Source: Carallia brachiata
Taxonomy: Eukaryota > Streptophyta > Magnoliopsida > Malpighiales > Rhizophoraceae
Assembly: GCA_021464245.1 (NCBI GenBank)
Contig: JADCRB010000073.1
Span: 1,482,486-1,546,485 of the forward strand
Length of the DNA: 64,000 nt
Direction of reading: 5' to 3'
In this document: positions 35,601 through 47,263 of the stretch, piece by piece
Numbering within the stretch: position 1 is the stretch's first letter
Layout: each line of letters begins with the position of its first letter
The notes under the pieces: generated by a model
Seen by the model: only the letters and a program-made list of their open reading frames with translations
Told to the model about the DNA's origin: nothing
Database searches by the model: none
Made by a program: the position numbers and the translations under genes

Positions 35601-38600
35601 TAGCTCATACTTGCATCAGCTTTTCAATTACCCCTACAAAGTTGTGAAGAAAAAGTGGGGATTCCACTTTGATCAGTTTGATGGGGATTGAGGCTCGTTA
35701 CAACGAGTGCCAAAGCATATGCCTAGGTTTTGCGGTAATAAAAAATAAAAAATAGTGCTAAGCCAAATTTTCATTTTCATTGATGAATGAGAGTCAGCAC
35801 TGACACAATTCACACGGTGTTTTTTGTTTTTTTTTTTTTTAATTTTAGGTCTATCTCGATTTTCGATGTAGTAAATGAAGCTGACTTGCAAAAAGAACAG
35901 TTGCCATTAGTTACAAGTTTGATTTCATATTTTTGAACAACTAACCATTCTAATTACACACTTTCATGGCTATAAGGGAAACGAATATAAATTTCCTAAT
36001 TAACATCTCATGGTTAATCAACGTTTTCGATATGTAAGATATTTTTTTTTTCTTTTTATTGCATATTCGTCGTCTTCATCATAAGTAGTGACTATGAATT
36101 ATACAATTATAAATATTAACTTATCCTTTATGATGTTGCGAAATAGCATTGATTGTAGAATCACATTTCATCCGAGTCAAAAAGAAAAAACTTATATCTA
36201 TATAGCATTTTCGGGATATAAATGTTCTAATTAATAAAGGCTATATATATATAATTTTTGAAGAGGTTCATTAGATTATAAATTATATAATATAAATAAT
36301 TTTTTTTATTTGTATAAATATTGACCTTACACAAAATTAAAACTCAAAATTTTAAATTTTAACTACTAACCAAAAGCTTAAACCAAAAGCTACACAAAAA
36401 CCATAGTTAACTGCCTTCTAATGCCCCAACTAGTCTAAAAAAACTCCTGTATTTTCGTACAATGGTCTAAGGTCATGTTAGTATAAGGCAGTGACGTGGC
36501 CTCACACCCACCATGTTAGCTTAATGATTGGGCATTTTTTCTTGAGAACCAAAACTAGAGCCCTCAAGCCCAACACAGACAGAGTGCAAGATATTGGGTA
36601 AGGGAATTTAAGGGTATATCTCACCTCAAAATTTGACACTTAGTAGTCAATAAATTATATTTAGTGGTAAAGACTTAACTTAATTGAGTTGGTTAGAAAG
36701 ATCATTTTTTACCTGCGATCAAAGATCCAAACTTTTAATCTCTCCTTCTCCTTCTCTTATTCTTTATTGATGGTTAAATATCTCAACAGTGAGACATAAC
36801 GCTTATCCCAATAATAATAAAGTATGTATTTTATTACAATAAGTGAAATTTTGAATCTACCTACTCCTTAATCACTCCTTTTTATGTGGCTGTTACCACT
36901 CTTTTAAGAAAAAAAAAAAAAAAAAACTTCGTAAGGGGTCACACACATCAATTCTTTTGGTGGCGCAGATTGACGCTTTCTAGTGCGCAGTTGACATATT
37001 GGGGGCCTAGGACAACCGACAGCCAGTTTTGTTGGCCTGTCAAATAAAAAGCCCATCGAGAGAAAAAAACCAAAAAACAGGAAAAAAAAAAAAAAAGCAA
37101 AGAAAACAAAAATAGTTACCTCATGACCAAAAAAAAAAAAAAAGTTGTCTCACCATGAAACCCCATGAAGACAAATCATGGAATTAAGCACGACAGACCA
37201 TTTCCATGGAAGTTTTTCTTGTTTGGCGACTCCAGTTTGGCGAAGGAGTGGTCAAGGTGGAAGCAGTCTTTTACGGCATGAGACAAAAATTTGGCTTACA
37301 CAATTGCAAGTAGTGGGCCCAACATGAAACCATGTTATATTTCCGCAAATCAAACATTACTTCCAATAGCAAAGATTTCCTTGAACAAGAAATGCCAATG
37401 TGTATCAACGCAAACAAACACTTTTCCATTTGTACTTGTAATCTTGGGGCACTCTCAACCTTGAGAGTCAAAAGAGTAAATTTTTTTATTTAAAAAGAAA
37501 AAGAATAAGTCGAGAGATTTCATGAGAATAAAGCCATAAGTTGATGACATGAAAAAAAAAAAACTAATGTGTACATGGGCCTATAATTAACCTTAAAAAT
37601 TGCCAACGTAGTGCTAAACACACAAACACAATTGCATGCACATATGACATGAGATTCCATAAAATTGAATGCTGTTGCTTTGGTCAATTCAATTTTCGGT
37701 TATTGACCCATTCTTCAGGAATTAGTCATTATAAAAAAATTATTTAGATAAATTAGGTAAAGGATTAGAAAAAATTATGTCGTGGGGAGGCATTTCACCT
37801 ACATGATGAGGATGGAGATAGCCGTGTGGACTTGTGGATACGGAAAATAAGTTGATATCTTCCATCAATATTGAGTAAAAGTGCGCGTCTATTTACTGTC
37901 CCATATAAGGAACTTCTCGTGAATCCAAACTAATGAGTTTTGATATTAATGGTATGTTTTATCGAATGTCTCAATGATTTGAGTTGTTGGATAATTAAAT
38001 TTTTTTAAAAAAAGATAAATTGTTAGATGCTATTAAATAAAAGTGCGTTATTAATTATTACTACTTAACTATAGTTATATAATCTTACTAAAAAAGACTA
38101 GTTACAGTTTTACATATTGAGTCTATGATTACAGATTTAATATAATTTTTTGTTCCAGGGTTAGCTTATGAATCTTAATATCTTGCCCTTTTTGGTGACC
38201 TTTTAGAAAATCCCAAAAATTATTAATTCTTCTTGTCTTCCAAAGCTTGCCAATATGTATAGTTCAAGGTCCAACGTGAGGCGTATAATACAACAAATAA
38301 AACCATAGCTATTACGAGATTGGAATTGCATTTTTTTTTCTTTGGTCTCCGTTAATTATTCTGTTCAAAAGCTGCATAAATTTCTATCACTTTTATTAAT
38401 TTTGTTATACAACCACGCCTAGTTTATCTTCAGTGGCTGCTAAAATTAAACAAAGAAAACAAAGAGAACTCAAAAAACAAAAGAGAATGAGACAAAGAAG
38501 AAAGATTAACTCTTTTGTTAGAGTTATATATAACACATTCGAATACACACATTCGAATAATATATTTTTAGTTGCGAGGATTTAAGTTACAGTCGCTTGG

Positions 38601-38747
38601 AGTAAGAGTTCATATACAATACAATACCACTAGACCACTCAGTTTGTGGTGTATACCTCAAATTAATTACATCATGCTAAGTTCCCAAAAAAAAAAAAAA
38701 AAAAAAAAAAAAGAGTTTTGATTCTTGAAAAATCTATTGTTGTAAAT
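32649..38747. other. Long intergenic region, AT-rich
   Basis: No convincing gene over about 6 kb. Contains A/T homopolymers (34001-34018, 36908-36927, 38688-38713), GA-rich sequence at 34684-34710 and a 50-bp tandem duplication at 35259-35358. All open frames are short and featureless. Confidence 0.55.
35259..35358. repeat. Tandem duplication, 50 bp x 2
   Basis: Two diverged copies both starting ATAGCATTACTCTTC and containing TTATTTGGCAAC. Confidence 0.85.
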
Positions 38748-38750
38748 TTA

Positions 38751-38906
38751 GGGCATGTGTAATACGTGGATTCAAATAACGTTCTGTTTTTCCTCTAAAT
38801 CCTGAAATTCACTTCAGCCTATTCAGACTCTAAATTTTGGAGTTATCCTTCAACCTTCTTAATTAATTAACTCTACTTCTTACTCAAATTCTTACACAAT
38901 GGCCCG
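38751..38906. mobile_element. Possible Tourist-like MITE, 156 bp
   Basis: Left end GGGCATGTGTAA and right-end complement CGGGCCATTGTGTAA are similar with small gaps. Both sides are flanked by TTA (38748-38750 and 38907-38909), the usual Harbinger/Tourist target duplication. Divergence makes this tentative. Confidence 0.5.
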
Positions 38907-39045
38907 TTAAATCTACTTTTTACAAAAAAACTTAAGACTTCAACTAAGAGTCTTTAACCTTATTTATATCTTACTTGTTCTTTTCACTCATTTTCGAAGT
39001 GGGAGTTTTGCCTTTACTCTCAACTCACCACTTGCAACTCCAACA

Positions 39046-39360
39046 TCAACTAGAAGTAGAGGCGGGTGCAATATCCAGGTCAACATGAGGCAACGGCGGT
39101 TGTGCATCAGCAGGGTGGCCGGCAACGTTCCTCTCGCTTAAAGTGCACCGGCCAATGCCACGTCTGGGAATGTGCGTGCATACAGACCCAGTAGATGGGG
39201 GCACCGGACCCCTTTGAAGAGACCCCATTACAAGATTTTTCTCCAACCGTTTCTCTCCTTGCAATCGTCTAATACCGAATACTTGTTGAGAGCACAATAA
39301 CAAGAAAACAATGGAAATGGAGATTGCCGTCGACGAGTGCTTATTCCAATGAAAACCCAT
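39046..39360 (-). CDS. CTNIP/SCREW-like secreted phytocytokine precursor
   Basis: Single-exon frame of 104 residues. Residues 1-29 form a signal peptide: basic start, hydrophobic core AISISIVFLLLC, likely cleavage near FG|IRR. A basic spacer (RRLQGEKRLEK) follows. The conserved block is RGPVPPSTGSVCTHIPRRGIGRCTL, in which C61-T-H-I-P and C72 match the CTNIP motif and paired cysteines of the CTNIP (also SCREW) peptide family; here Asn is replaced by His. In Arabidopsis these peptides are secreted, proteolytically released and perceived at the cell surface by the receptor kinase HSL3/NUT, acting in immunity and water loss. The C-terminal tail (NVAGHPADAQPP) is acidic and proline-rich, as a propeptide or extension. 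A TATA-like sequence lies about 140 nt upstream. Size, signal peptide and motif agree. The processing site and receptor are inferred. No paralogue is seen in the window. Confidence 0.8.
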   Translation of the reverse strand: MGFHWNKHSSTAISISIVFLLLCSQQVFGIRRLQGEKRLEKNLVMGSLQRGPVPPSTGSVCTHIPRRGIGRCTLSERNVAGHPADAQPPLPHVDLDIAPASTSS

Positions 39361-39500
39361 TTGCGAAATGAAGATTAATTGAGACTTCAGTTGAATGATT
39401 TTGGTGAAATTTGTGTCTGGGGTAGCAAGACCGATTCTTGAAGATGAAGAGGGTGGTTTAAGAATTTTGGTGATAATAGTGAAGATGGGTGAGGCTGGTA

Positions 39501-39510
39501 TTTATATATA
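39501..39510 (-). promoter_or_regulatory. TATA-like element of the peptide gene
   Basis: TATATATAAA on the minus strand, 141 nt upstream of the ATG at 39360. Confidence 0.45.
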
Positions 39511-39661
39511 AGCAAAATATTATAAGGTTTGATTATGGCATTCAATTAGTGGAAAATATTGCCATGTGTTGACATTGACGAAGGGCCGTGGATTTGAAGG
39601 TTGAATGGCTTGGGTCTTTAAATCCAAGGACACGGGCCTCGAACGACAATCAACGGCACTA

Positions 39662-39694
<33 letters not shown>

Positions 39695-40198
39695 CTAGCG
39701 GTTGAATCGTTTAAAAAAAACCAAGGTTGAAAAAGTCTCTGTGCTTGTGCCCATGTTTTTTTTTTTTTTTAAGAAAATTTTTAATTTGACTTACTTAAAA
39801 TGTAAGTTAAATTGATTCACCCTTAAATGTGAGCAGAAAAAAAAAATTTAAGTGGAGCCCAATTAAAATAAAATAATGATCAAACAAATTTTTGTAGTAT
39901 ATAAATTATAATTATATATGCGTTATATTCATCAAAAATATGAATAAAAATACTAAATGCCTTTGTTTAAAACTCCTTTTGACTCATTTGATTACTCTAA
40001 CTATAGTATAAAATTGTTCTTGACGAAGGGCACATTCTAGTATTTGCTCAAATTAATTGTTTTCCAAACTGGGTGTTTTCTATCAAATTTGTCTGCGTTT
40101 GGCTACATTTTCCGTCAAATTTAGACGTGAATTAGGTATGAAAAATTCTCAACATTTAAGATTGGCAGTCAATCTTAAATGTCTACCAATGACGTCAT

Positions 40199-40389
40199 TT
40201 TTTTTTATCCTTGATCCCCCAATATCCAAAAACCCAAGGGACCCTGACTAATCTGGTACGAGCTACTGTAAACCCAATTAAGGGAGCGGCTCTCCCAACG
40301 TCGCTTTTTTCATACACAATGGTGCTCGAACCCGAGACCTTGCTTAAGGGAGAATGAATCTCATCCACTCCATCCCAACTAACGTTGGT
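40199..40389 (-). mobile_element. tRNA-derived SINE, full length with target duplication
   Basis: On the minus strand the element has a tRNA-like head with a box B motif (GGTTCGAGCACC, complement of 40321-40332) and ends in a poly(A) tail (the T run at 40198-40206 on the plus strand). It is flanked by long direct repeats, TCTACCAATGACGTCATT (from 40182) and TCTACCAATGACGTTATT (40390-40407), one mismatch. Poly(A), Pol III box and a long TSD together identify a SINE. The insertion is fairly young, since the TSD is almost intact. Confidence 0.82.
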
Positions 40390-41531
40390 TCTACCAATGA
40401 CGTTATTACTAGCCCTTTAAATCACCTTACTCTCTTACAATTATGAGTTTATCTCCAGTCCACAACTTTAAAAATATGTTTGAAAAATTGTGATTAAGTT
40501 GTTTTAAAAATTTACGCTGTCATCGTTGAAACTCTTGAGAGTTATGGCTCTCTTGTGATTTGTGGCTCTACGCTCGTGCCGTGTCGTGTGAAATAAATTG
40601 GGCCTCAGTCATGCATAGTTCAACGCCTGAGTAGGCGAAACAAAGAGCTTGGAATTTTGAAATGCATGACGGTGGACCTGCTAAACAACCAACATGGTTT
40701 ACTTCTACCTTTAAATTTGGGCTTTCTGCCCTTCACTGTACGCAAAATATATGGACCAATCACCATAATGAAAGGTCTAATGGTGCTCTATTTGCAACAC
40801 AAAAGAAATTTTACGAAACAATCCCTGAGACACCAGCAAAAACAAATGGAATCTAGTTCACAATTGAACCAGGGGGTGAAAATGATATCATCAGATTGCT
40901 GAAATATAGCTTGTTCTCTCTCCAAAACAGCTACTCCTAGCTTTGTTTTCTTCCACCTTTTCGCCTTAGTCTGCAACATGACAATAAGAAGTTTATGAAG
41001 CAGATTTGGTCATACGAGATAAAAGTGATGTGAGCTTTCCATTGGACCTGCTAACTCTTGATCCTCTTGTTGATGCTATAAGATTATAAGACGTTTGAGA
41101 AACCCAACATCTGCAGATAGGCAGTGCATCTCAAAATCATGAGAACAAGAACCACCAGACAGTTGTTGTGCAGCATTTAAGGATTCAAATAAGATTCCCA
41201 GCCATCAACTTGTAATTTCTCTGGCTTTAACAGGACCTTATCAGTAAAGAATGATATGTAATGATAAGAACTAGAAAAAATAAAGTTACATAAGTGAACT
41301 AATAAGATCAAATCAAATGACTAGTGCATGATCGGATGAAACAAAGAAATGAAAACATTCAAAGAAAAAGACAATACGCATATTAGCAATATCGCTCCGA
41401 GACTCTTTCAAATTGCATTTTCCTCACCAGAAATCTGCTTTCCCTGCAACAAATCAGCAGCTCCTAGATTCAGATTGCTCTATATATCATTAAATTGCAT
41501 ACCAGAAGGTTCAACAAGAAGCATCAACATA

Positions 41532-41560
41532 AAAGGCCCATGCCACACATGGGCCTTTTC
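41532..41560. repeat. Perfect 12-bp hairpin
   Basis: AAAAGGCCCATG and its exact inverse CATGGGCCTTTT separated by CCACA. It contains GGCCCA/TGGGCC, the core of the plant site II (TCP-type) element, in opposite orientation. Confidence 0.9.
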
Positions 41561-42045
41561 TTAGCTTGGCCAGCCTCAGCAGGTCATGCAGCTCATCGGC
41601 TTAAATAAAGCTAAGCATATGCAGATTATACATCCACACATGCATCCATCCAAGCATTAGATAATCAACACAGAGGGAACAATGGACCATAAAATTTAGC
41701 CTCTTCTGGTACGGTCATCATCATGGAGATCCATATATACATTCAATAAAAAACAAGCCACTTCAAATTAACACGATGAAACGACAAACCTCCCACAGAA
41801 CGTAAACTCTGCCGACTAGTGGGATACCAAAACTCTCACTTCCCTTTTAGTTATAGCTCCTTCAGATGAATTACAATTCTTTTCTTAAACTTATTGGGCT
41901 CATTGAACAGTAATTTCACATTGATGAACCCTCTTAAAAACATCTTCCTGTTGCAACAGGTGACAAGCTACAAACAGTGTTTCCCCAAAATTAAGGAATA
42001 AGAACAATTTATTTGCATCCCCCCAAGTGAATTTTGTTAACGATT

Positions 42046-42059
42046 CCCCCCCCCCCCCC
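42046..42059. repeat. Poly(C) tract
   Basis: Fourteen consecutive C, plus strand. Confidence 0.9.
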
Positions 42060-42471
42060 TCTAATAGAAACAAAGAAGTGCATCGCAGCAGGTGAAAAAA
42101 CAATTTTCTATCTTTCAAAAGAGTTAGTTAGAAAAATTCTACAAACAAGGACAATCCAAGCCCGGCAAATACGGTAAGGTTAATTTCTTCATTGCTGACA
42201 ATCTAATCTATATTCCTCTAGTTGGCTGCCCTTTCGATGCAAAGAAATAGCACAGAACAAAAAAAACAAAAAAAAAACCCCTGCTCAACGACTGCATCTG
42301 CAATTACATATGAAGTATCAATTTTTTAACATCCTAAAAAAAGGGAAAGGAGAACTTATCAATGCCTCGTGGTTGTCGATTGAGGGCGGTGTCAAAGCGA
42401 CACGGCGGTGGAAGTAGCGAGGCATTGGGCGGGCGAGGGCTCCTTCTCGTTCAGCCCGATGTGATGTCTAG

Positions 42472-42633
42472 CTAACTCCCATGAAGCTGAAACGGAGGCT
42501 TTTCTCCGCCTCCACGTGTAGCAAATGTTGGGGGCGGCTCCGCCTCCGGATTCAACTTCTCAATTGAAACGGCGGAGGCGGAGGATGCTCGTGCCATTAG
42601 AGGAGCCTCGCTGTCCTGCGCGGAGAGGGGCAT
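42472..42633 (-). other. Small ORF in an isolated GC-rich block
   Basis: Frame of 53 residues (begins MPLSAQDSEAPLMARASSAS, later PEAEPPPTFATRGGGEKPP) inside a GC-rich island (about 42360-42650) surrounded by AT-rich DNA. Composition and codon use look more gene-like than the surroundings. It could be a first exon or the 5' region of a minus-strand transcript running towards 40.6 kb. No domain, so function unknown. Confidence 0.3.
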
Positions 42634-44329
42634 CCGAGTGGTGGTAAAGAAGTGAAAAAAAAATAATAATAAGAGATTTAAATTGATTTTTCGTTTGAAA
42701 ATTGGGAAATATTTTGATATCTATTTTTTTTTTTTTTTTTTATTATTGGCAACTTACAGTTCTATCAGAGATTTTTTTTTTCTGGACTTTTTAGTGATAT
42801 CAAGATTTGTGATTAAAAAAAATCTTCAATCACTAGACTAAAATAATAAGTGACACAATTTATTACGATTAAGATGTTATTCACGATGCCCCTTTCTTTT
42901 TAGTTACAACTCACAAGCAATAATTTTTATTTTTGGATGGTAAAAGAATCCTTTCTTTTCATATATACCTCTATTTTCTTATTTATAATTCACGCACAAA
43001 ATTTTTGTTTTCTTACAACTTAATTTTTTTTTATTGCCTTTAGCAGTCCAAAAAGTTGACTCCACCATTAATTATTTTGATACGATGATCATGTTAAATA
43101 GTCCTCCAATCCTTCCTCAAACCAAAAAATAATTAATATTATTATTATTATTATGGTCCTCCAATAATTTGAAATGATCTCTAATCTTTTACGGTTTTGG
43201 TTGAAAAAACTAGATAAGCAGACATAATTCTTTACGTCTAAATAGACTAAACTTTATACACTAAAGTTACAAGAAAATAAATTACCCAATTCACAAATTT
43301 AATAAGTATCACTGATTAAACTTCTAAAGCACTTATGTGTTCACAAATCACGCAATTTGGATTAATGTTTATTAGTTTGAATAATAAAAACTTAATTCTT
43401 ATTAAATAAAACTTTACCTTCAAATTTTCTATATAAAAAAATAACACTTAAAAAGTTTTGCTTTTTATTTCGAATTCACTTGACTCCACCTCAAATTAAT
43501 TAATATGTAATACGACTTTTAAATATCATAGACTTTTAAATATCATAATCTCATATTACTATCTATGGTCTGTTTGTTTGATAAAAAATAACTTATTTTT
43601 ATAAAATATTTGTGAAAAAAAAATTTTCACTAAAAATAATAATTTTTTTCTTATCATTTATTTAAAATACACTTTATATTTTTTTTTAAAAAATAACTTC
43701 AATTCAAAATAAGTGTAAATTAATTTATTTAAAAATCTTAAAATTTTTTTATAAAACAAATATTAAAAAATAAAAAAATATTTTATTACAAATAAATACA
43801 CTAATTTAAATCTACTGACTAGTATGGCCTACAGATGTTTATCTTTTACTATCATTTACTATAGTTCCTTGTTTATATATTTAGCCCTCTGTAGTGGTCC
43901 CACAGAAGCCTCATCTTGCCCTTCCATGTGCTTCTGCCTCCCATCCTGCTGCTCCTTATCCTCTTCCAATCATTTTATTTACAAGTTGTGATTCGCCGAG
44001 GAGGAATTGTTCGGGTTAATGTAACATAAAGACATCCCACCGAAGCCGCCGTGTGTGTTTCCTACTAGCACTTCAATTTTAAATTTACCTGGCCAGAATA
44101 TACTTGCGTTGCCAAAACATTGTATCTATCTCTCGCTCCCTCCCTAATTTCTTATACGAGATTTGTTATAAACAGTTACTTTTTATCTTCTTTTTTATAA
44201 ATATTAACCACAAATCAATACATTAACATTTTTTAACGATATTTTTGTAATATTTTTGACATTCAACATCTGTTACGTAAGTAGTAATCGTAAAAAAAAA
44301 ATAATAAAAGTGACTATTTTTGTCATTTC

Positions 44330-44365
<36 letters not shown>

Positions 44366-44374
44366 GTATGTATT
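42634..44374. other. Upstream region of the SDR gene
   Basis: AT-rich spacer with a possible MITE remnant near 43567-43805 (GTCTGTTTGTTTGAT at the left). The last bases before the SDR start are an (AT)n/(GTAT)n microsatellite. Confidence 0.45.
44328..44370. repeat. Compound (AT)n-(GTAT)n microsatellite in the SDR 5' UTR
   Basis: An AT run followed by five TATG units ends 4 nt before the SDR start codon. Each TATG unit supplies an upstream ATG (44352, 44356, 44360, 44364, 44368). Confidence 0.9.
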
Positions 44375-46694
44375 ATGGCTAGCGAGGTCTCGGCTCAGCT
44401 GGAGCCATGGTGCGATCTACGGGACAAGGTGGTGATGATCACCGGCGCCTCATCCGGTTTAGGCCGCGATTTCTGTCTCGACTTGGCCAAAGCCGGATGC
44501 CTGATCATTGCCGCCGCTCGCCGACTCGATCGGCTCGAGTCTCTTTGCAAAGAAATCAATCAACTCACTCTGTCTTCCTCTTCTTCTCCTGCTGCTAGTG
44601 CTACTACTGCTACTAATACGGCAGCGAGGACGGCCGAGAAACGAGCTGTGGCAGTGGAGCTAGACGTGTCCGCCGATGGGCCCGCCATTGAGGCGTCCGT
44701 ACAGAAGGCTTGGGACGCGTTTGGGAGAATCGATGCCTTGATCAATAACGCTGGTGTCAGAGGTATTGCTAGAATATCTAGTGAAATCCTACAAGGCATG
44801 CTGAAAAAAAAACATTTTTGTCTAATTTGATCTAGAGAAAATATTTGCGTGTTAATTTTTTTTTATGCAATTGGTGTCTTGAAAAAACGGATAAGTTTTA
44901 TGGGGGATTGATAATATTTGTAATAAAAAATAATAATTTATAATTATTTATTTATAAATTATCAATTTTATTGTAAAAATTATTAATTTATTCAAAATAT
45001 CAATCCGACACTAAGATCCGAATAGGTATTAGTACTCTTAAAGTCTAATGTTTTGCTCTGAGCAATTTATGTTTGGTTTTGTTGGGTCTTCCTGTTCAAT
45101 GGATTTCCTATTTTTAAGTACAATTTTGTTAAATTAAGATGATGTTTAAAGTGCCTGGATGCTGCAGGTAGCGTGAGGACATCGCTGGATTTGTCTGAAG
45201 AGGAATGGAATCATGTGATCAGAACAAACTTGACCGGATCATGGTTGGTTTCAAAATACGTTTGCAAGCGTATGCGTGACACGAAACGCGGAGGATCGGT
45301 AATCAACATTTCCATCTCTGGTCTTAATCGTGGGCAATTACCTGGAGGTGTTGCTTATGCTTCTTCGAAGACAGGTTTAAATTCCTTGACAAAGGTAATC
45401 ATATAAAATGTCAAACAGTTATGTGGTTGCAATGTCATTCAGTTATCTCGACTATTTCATATTCTTTGAGCTTGATTGTTGAATATGATAGGAATGCGTC
45501 TGTGTGCATATGTGCATGGTCCTATATATGCACAATTCTGTGATCAACAGGAAGTGTGTTGGTCGTTCGGGTTCCGTTAAATGGGAGGATCAATGAGCAA
45601 TGGGTAATGGTGGGCAAAGGGCAAGAGCTATAAACATAGGAATGTTGTTTTATGAAAGACGAGACCAACAATAGCTGCATAGCGTGAATTGGATTTTTTG
45701 TAATTATGTTAAATCCAATGAGGAAGAGAACTTTGCGATCATAGGCTTTTGGGAGTTGATAATTTTCTTTTTGCTAGCATCCTCTTTACAGTTTCTAGAT
45801 CACTCTACACCAATTTGACAGCAGAGATTTTATTTTGGTCATGTTCCTGGCAGTAGAAAATACATTCCCCCAGGTCAACATATACATTTCCGCGATAAAT
45901 GTGGAAGTCCAAGTTAACTACATGCACTCTGTAATGAATTTGAGAGTTTGAAATTGGCCATCTTCAAATCATCTGCCTTGAGGTACCTACTTAGACCAGA
46001 CTAAATGAATTCAAGTTTGGCTGCATTGTTTGAAGGGCCATTAGTTCTATTCTATACTTGGACTGAAATTTTCAAGTATCTAGATATATTTCAGGAAAAC
46101 CTTATAGAGTGGTTGCAATCCATGTAGTTTACTTGATGATGCCTAGGTTGTTTACGGTTATCTTAATATTTTGCAAGTGTTACACACCACGATATAGTTA
46201 TCTATCTAACTCGCTTTGTATTACTTTGGTAGGATCAATGCATGTAGTTGAAACCTGTTGTCTATTACCCGATTCCATTCTCCATTGCTCATGCCATCTA
46301 TTTTAAATGAAAAGTTATGCATTTCTTGTGGCATTAAGATTCCATTCTAATTTTGCTTTGATTTTGATACTGATGAAAATTGGAGACTGAAGATTGCTTA
46401 TGATGATAATATCAGATCATGGCTTTGGAATTAGGGGTGCACAAGATCAGAGTGAACTCAATATCACCTGGGCTATTCAAATCTGAGATCACAAAGGATC
46501 TCATGCAAAAGGAGTGGCTAAATAATGTTGCTGAGAAAATTGTCCCTCTAAGAAAATATGGCACCACAGATCCGGCATTAACATCCCTTGTGCGATATCT
46601 GATCCATGATTCTTCAGAATATGTGACAGGCAATGTGTTCATTGTTGACTCAGGTTCCACCCTACCTGGTGTCCCCATATTCTCTTCCCTTTAA
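44375..46694 (+). CDS. Short-chain dehydrogenase/reductase (classical SDR, FabG-like)
   Basis: Three exons, 44375-44762, 45168-45394 and 46416-46694, join by GT-AG introns (phases 1 and 0) into 297 residues. Classical SDR marks: TGASSGLG (23-30) for the NAD(P) cofactor, INNAG (123-127), catalytic Ser near 178-180 (NISISG), Y193 and K197 (YASSK), then [11 protein letters not shown]. Residues 77-95 hold a low-complexity Ser/Ala/Thr insert in the loop after the second strand. The family reduces carbonyls or oxidises alcohols with NAD(P)H. Closest in feel to the plant 3-oxoacyl-[ACP] reductase-like SDRs; the substrate is not predictable. No plastid transit peptide is evident and no membrane segment, so probably cytosolic. 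ATG 44375 is chosen as it begins [12 protein letters not shown]. The in-frame ATG at 44360 lies inside the microsatellite. Confidence 0.9.
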
Positions 46695-47228
46695 ATCTTT
46701 GTTTGTTGCTTGCCACTGGAAATTGAAATAACTTGACGGGTTTTATGTGGTTTCAAGGAACTTGGCATGAGTCCCACTATAACTACAGACTATAATTAAG
46801 ATTGATGAGTGAATATGAATAAAGAGCCTTGAAAAAATATAGCAGCTCTTATATTTTCAGAGATAAGGAAGTATGATTCTTATACAGAAATAGTCTAATA
46901 AAGTCTCATTGTCTATTCCTCTCTCTTCCAATTTGCAACTCGTATGTTACTACTGTAAGATGATTGGTTATTAATGGGCTGTTCTTTATTCCGACAATGT
47001 GAACCTAACAGGAGTATGGCAACTGGAAAGGTCTGCTCTACATTGACTTACTGACATTAATGGGATGCTGTCATTTTAGTCCGGAAATAGTTAGTGGTTA
47101 GATGCTAGTTGTTAGTGGTGTAGAGGGTATAAACTTGATTCTTTGAACTGTAAAAGGTTCTGTACATCTTATCCATTTAATGTGGGAGATTAAATTTAGA
47201 GTAGGTGGTGGGATTTGATCCTAATTAA

Positions 47229-47263
47229 CCCCCCCCCCCCCCCGGCCCCCCCCGGCCCCCCCC
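47229..47263. repeat. C-rich tract
   Basis: C15-GG-C8-GG-C8 on the plus strand; the minus strand is correspondingly G-rich. Confidence 0.9.

Larger units (their letters stand above)
40408..42471. other. Intergenic or non-coding transcribed region
   Basis: No protein gene is supported. Exon-like pieces appear on the minus strand (for example a TTGCAG acceptor near 40974 followed by a basic open frame, KAKRWKKTKLGVAV). They do not link into a coding model. A hairpin lies at 41532-41560 and a 14-C run at 42046-42059. Confidence 0.4.

Noticed and set aside
36665..36735. tRNA- or SINE-like scrap (GAGTTGGTTAGAAAGATC; also near 38575-38645, 49455-49510, 54598-54640 and 60132-60160)
   Set aside because: Single box A- or box B-like motifs without poly(A), target duplication or cloverleaf; too weak to call.
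43567..43805. MITE with GTCTGTTTGTTTGAT end
   Set aside because: The proposed right end matches poorly and no TSD was seen.
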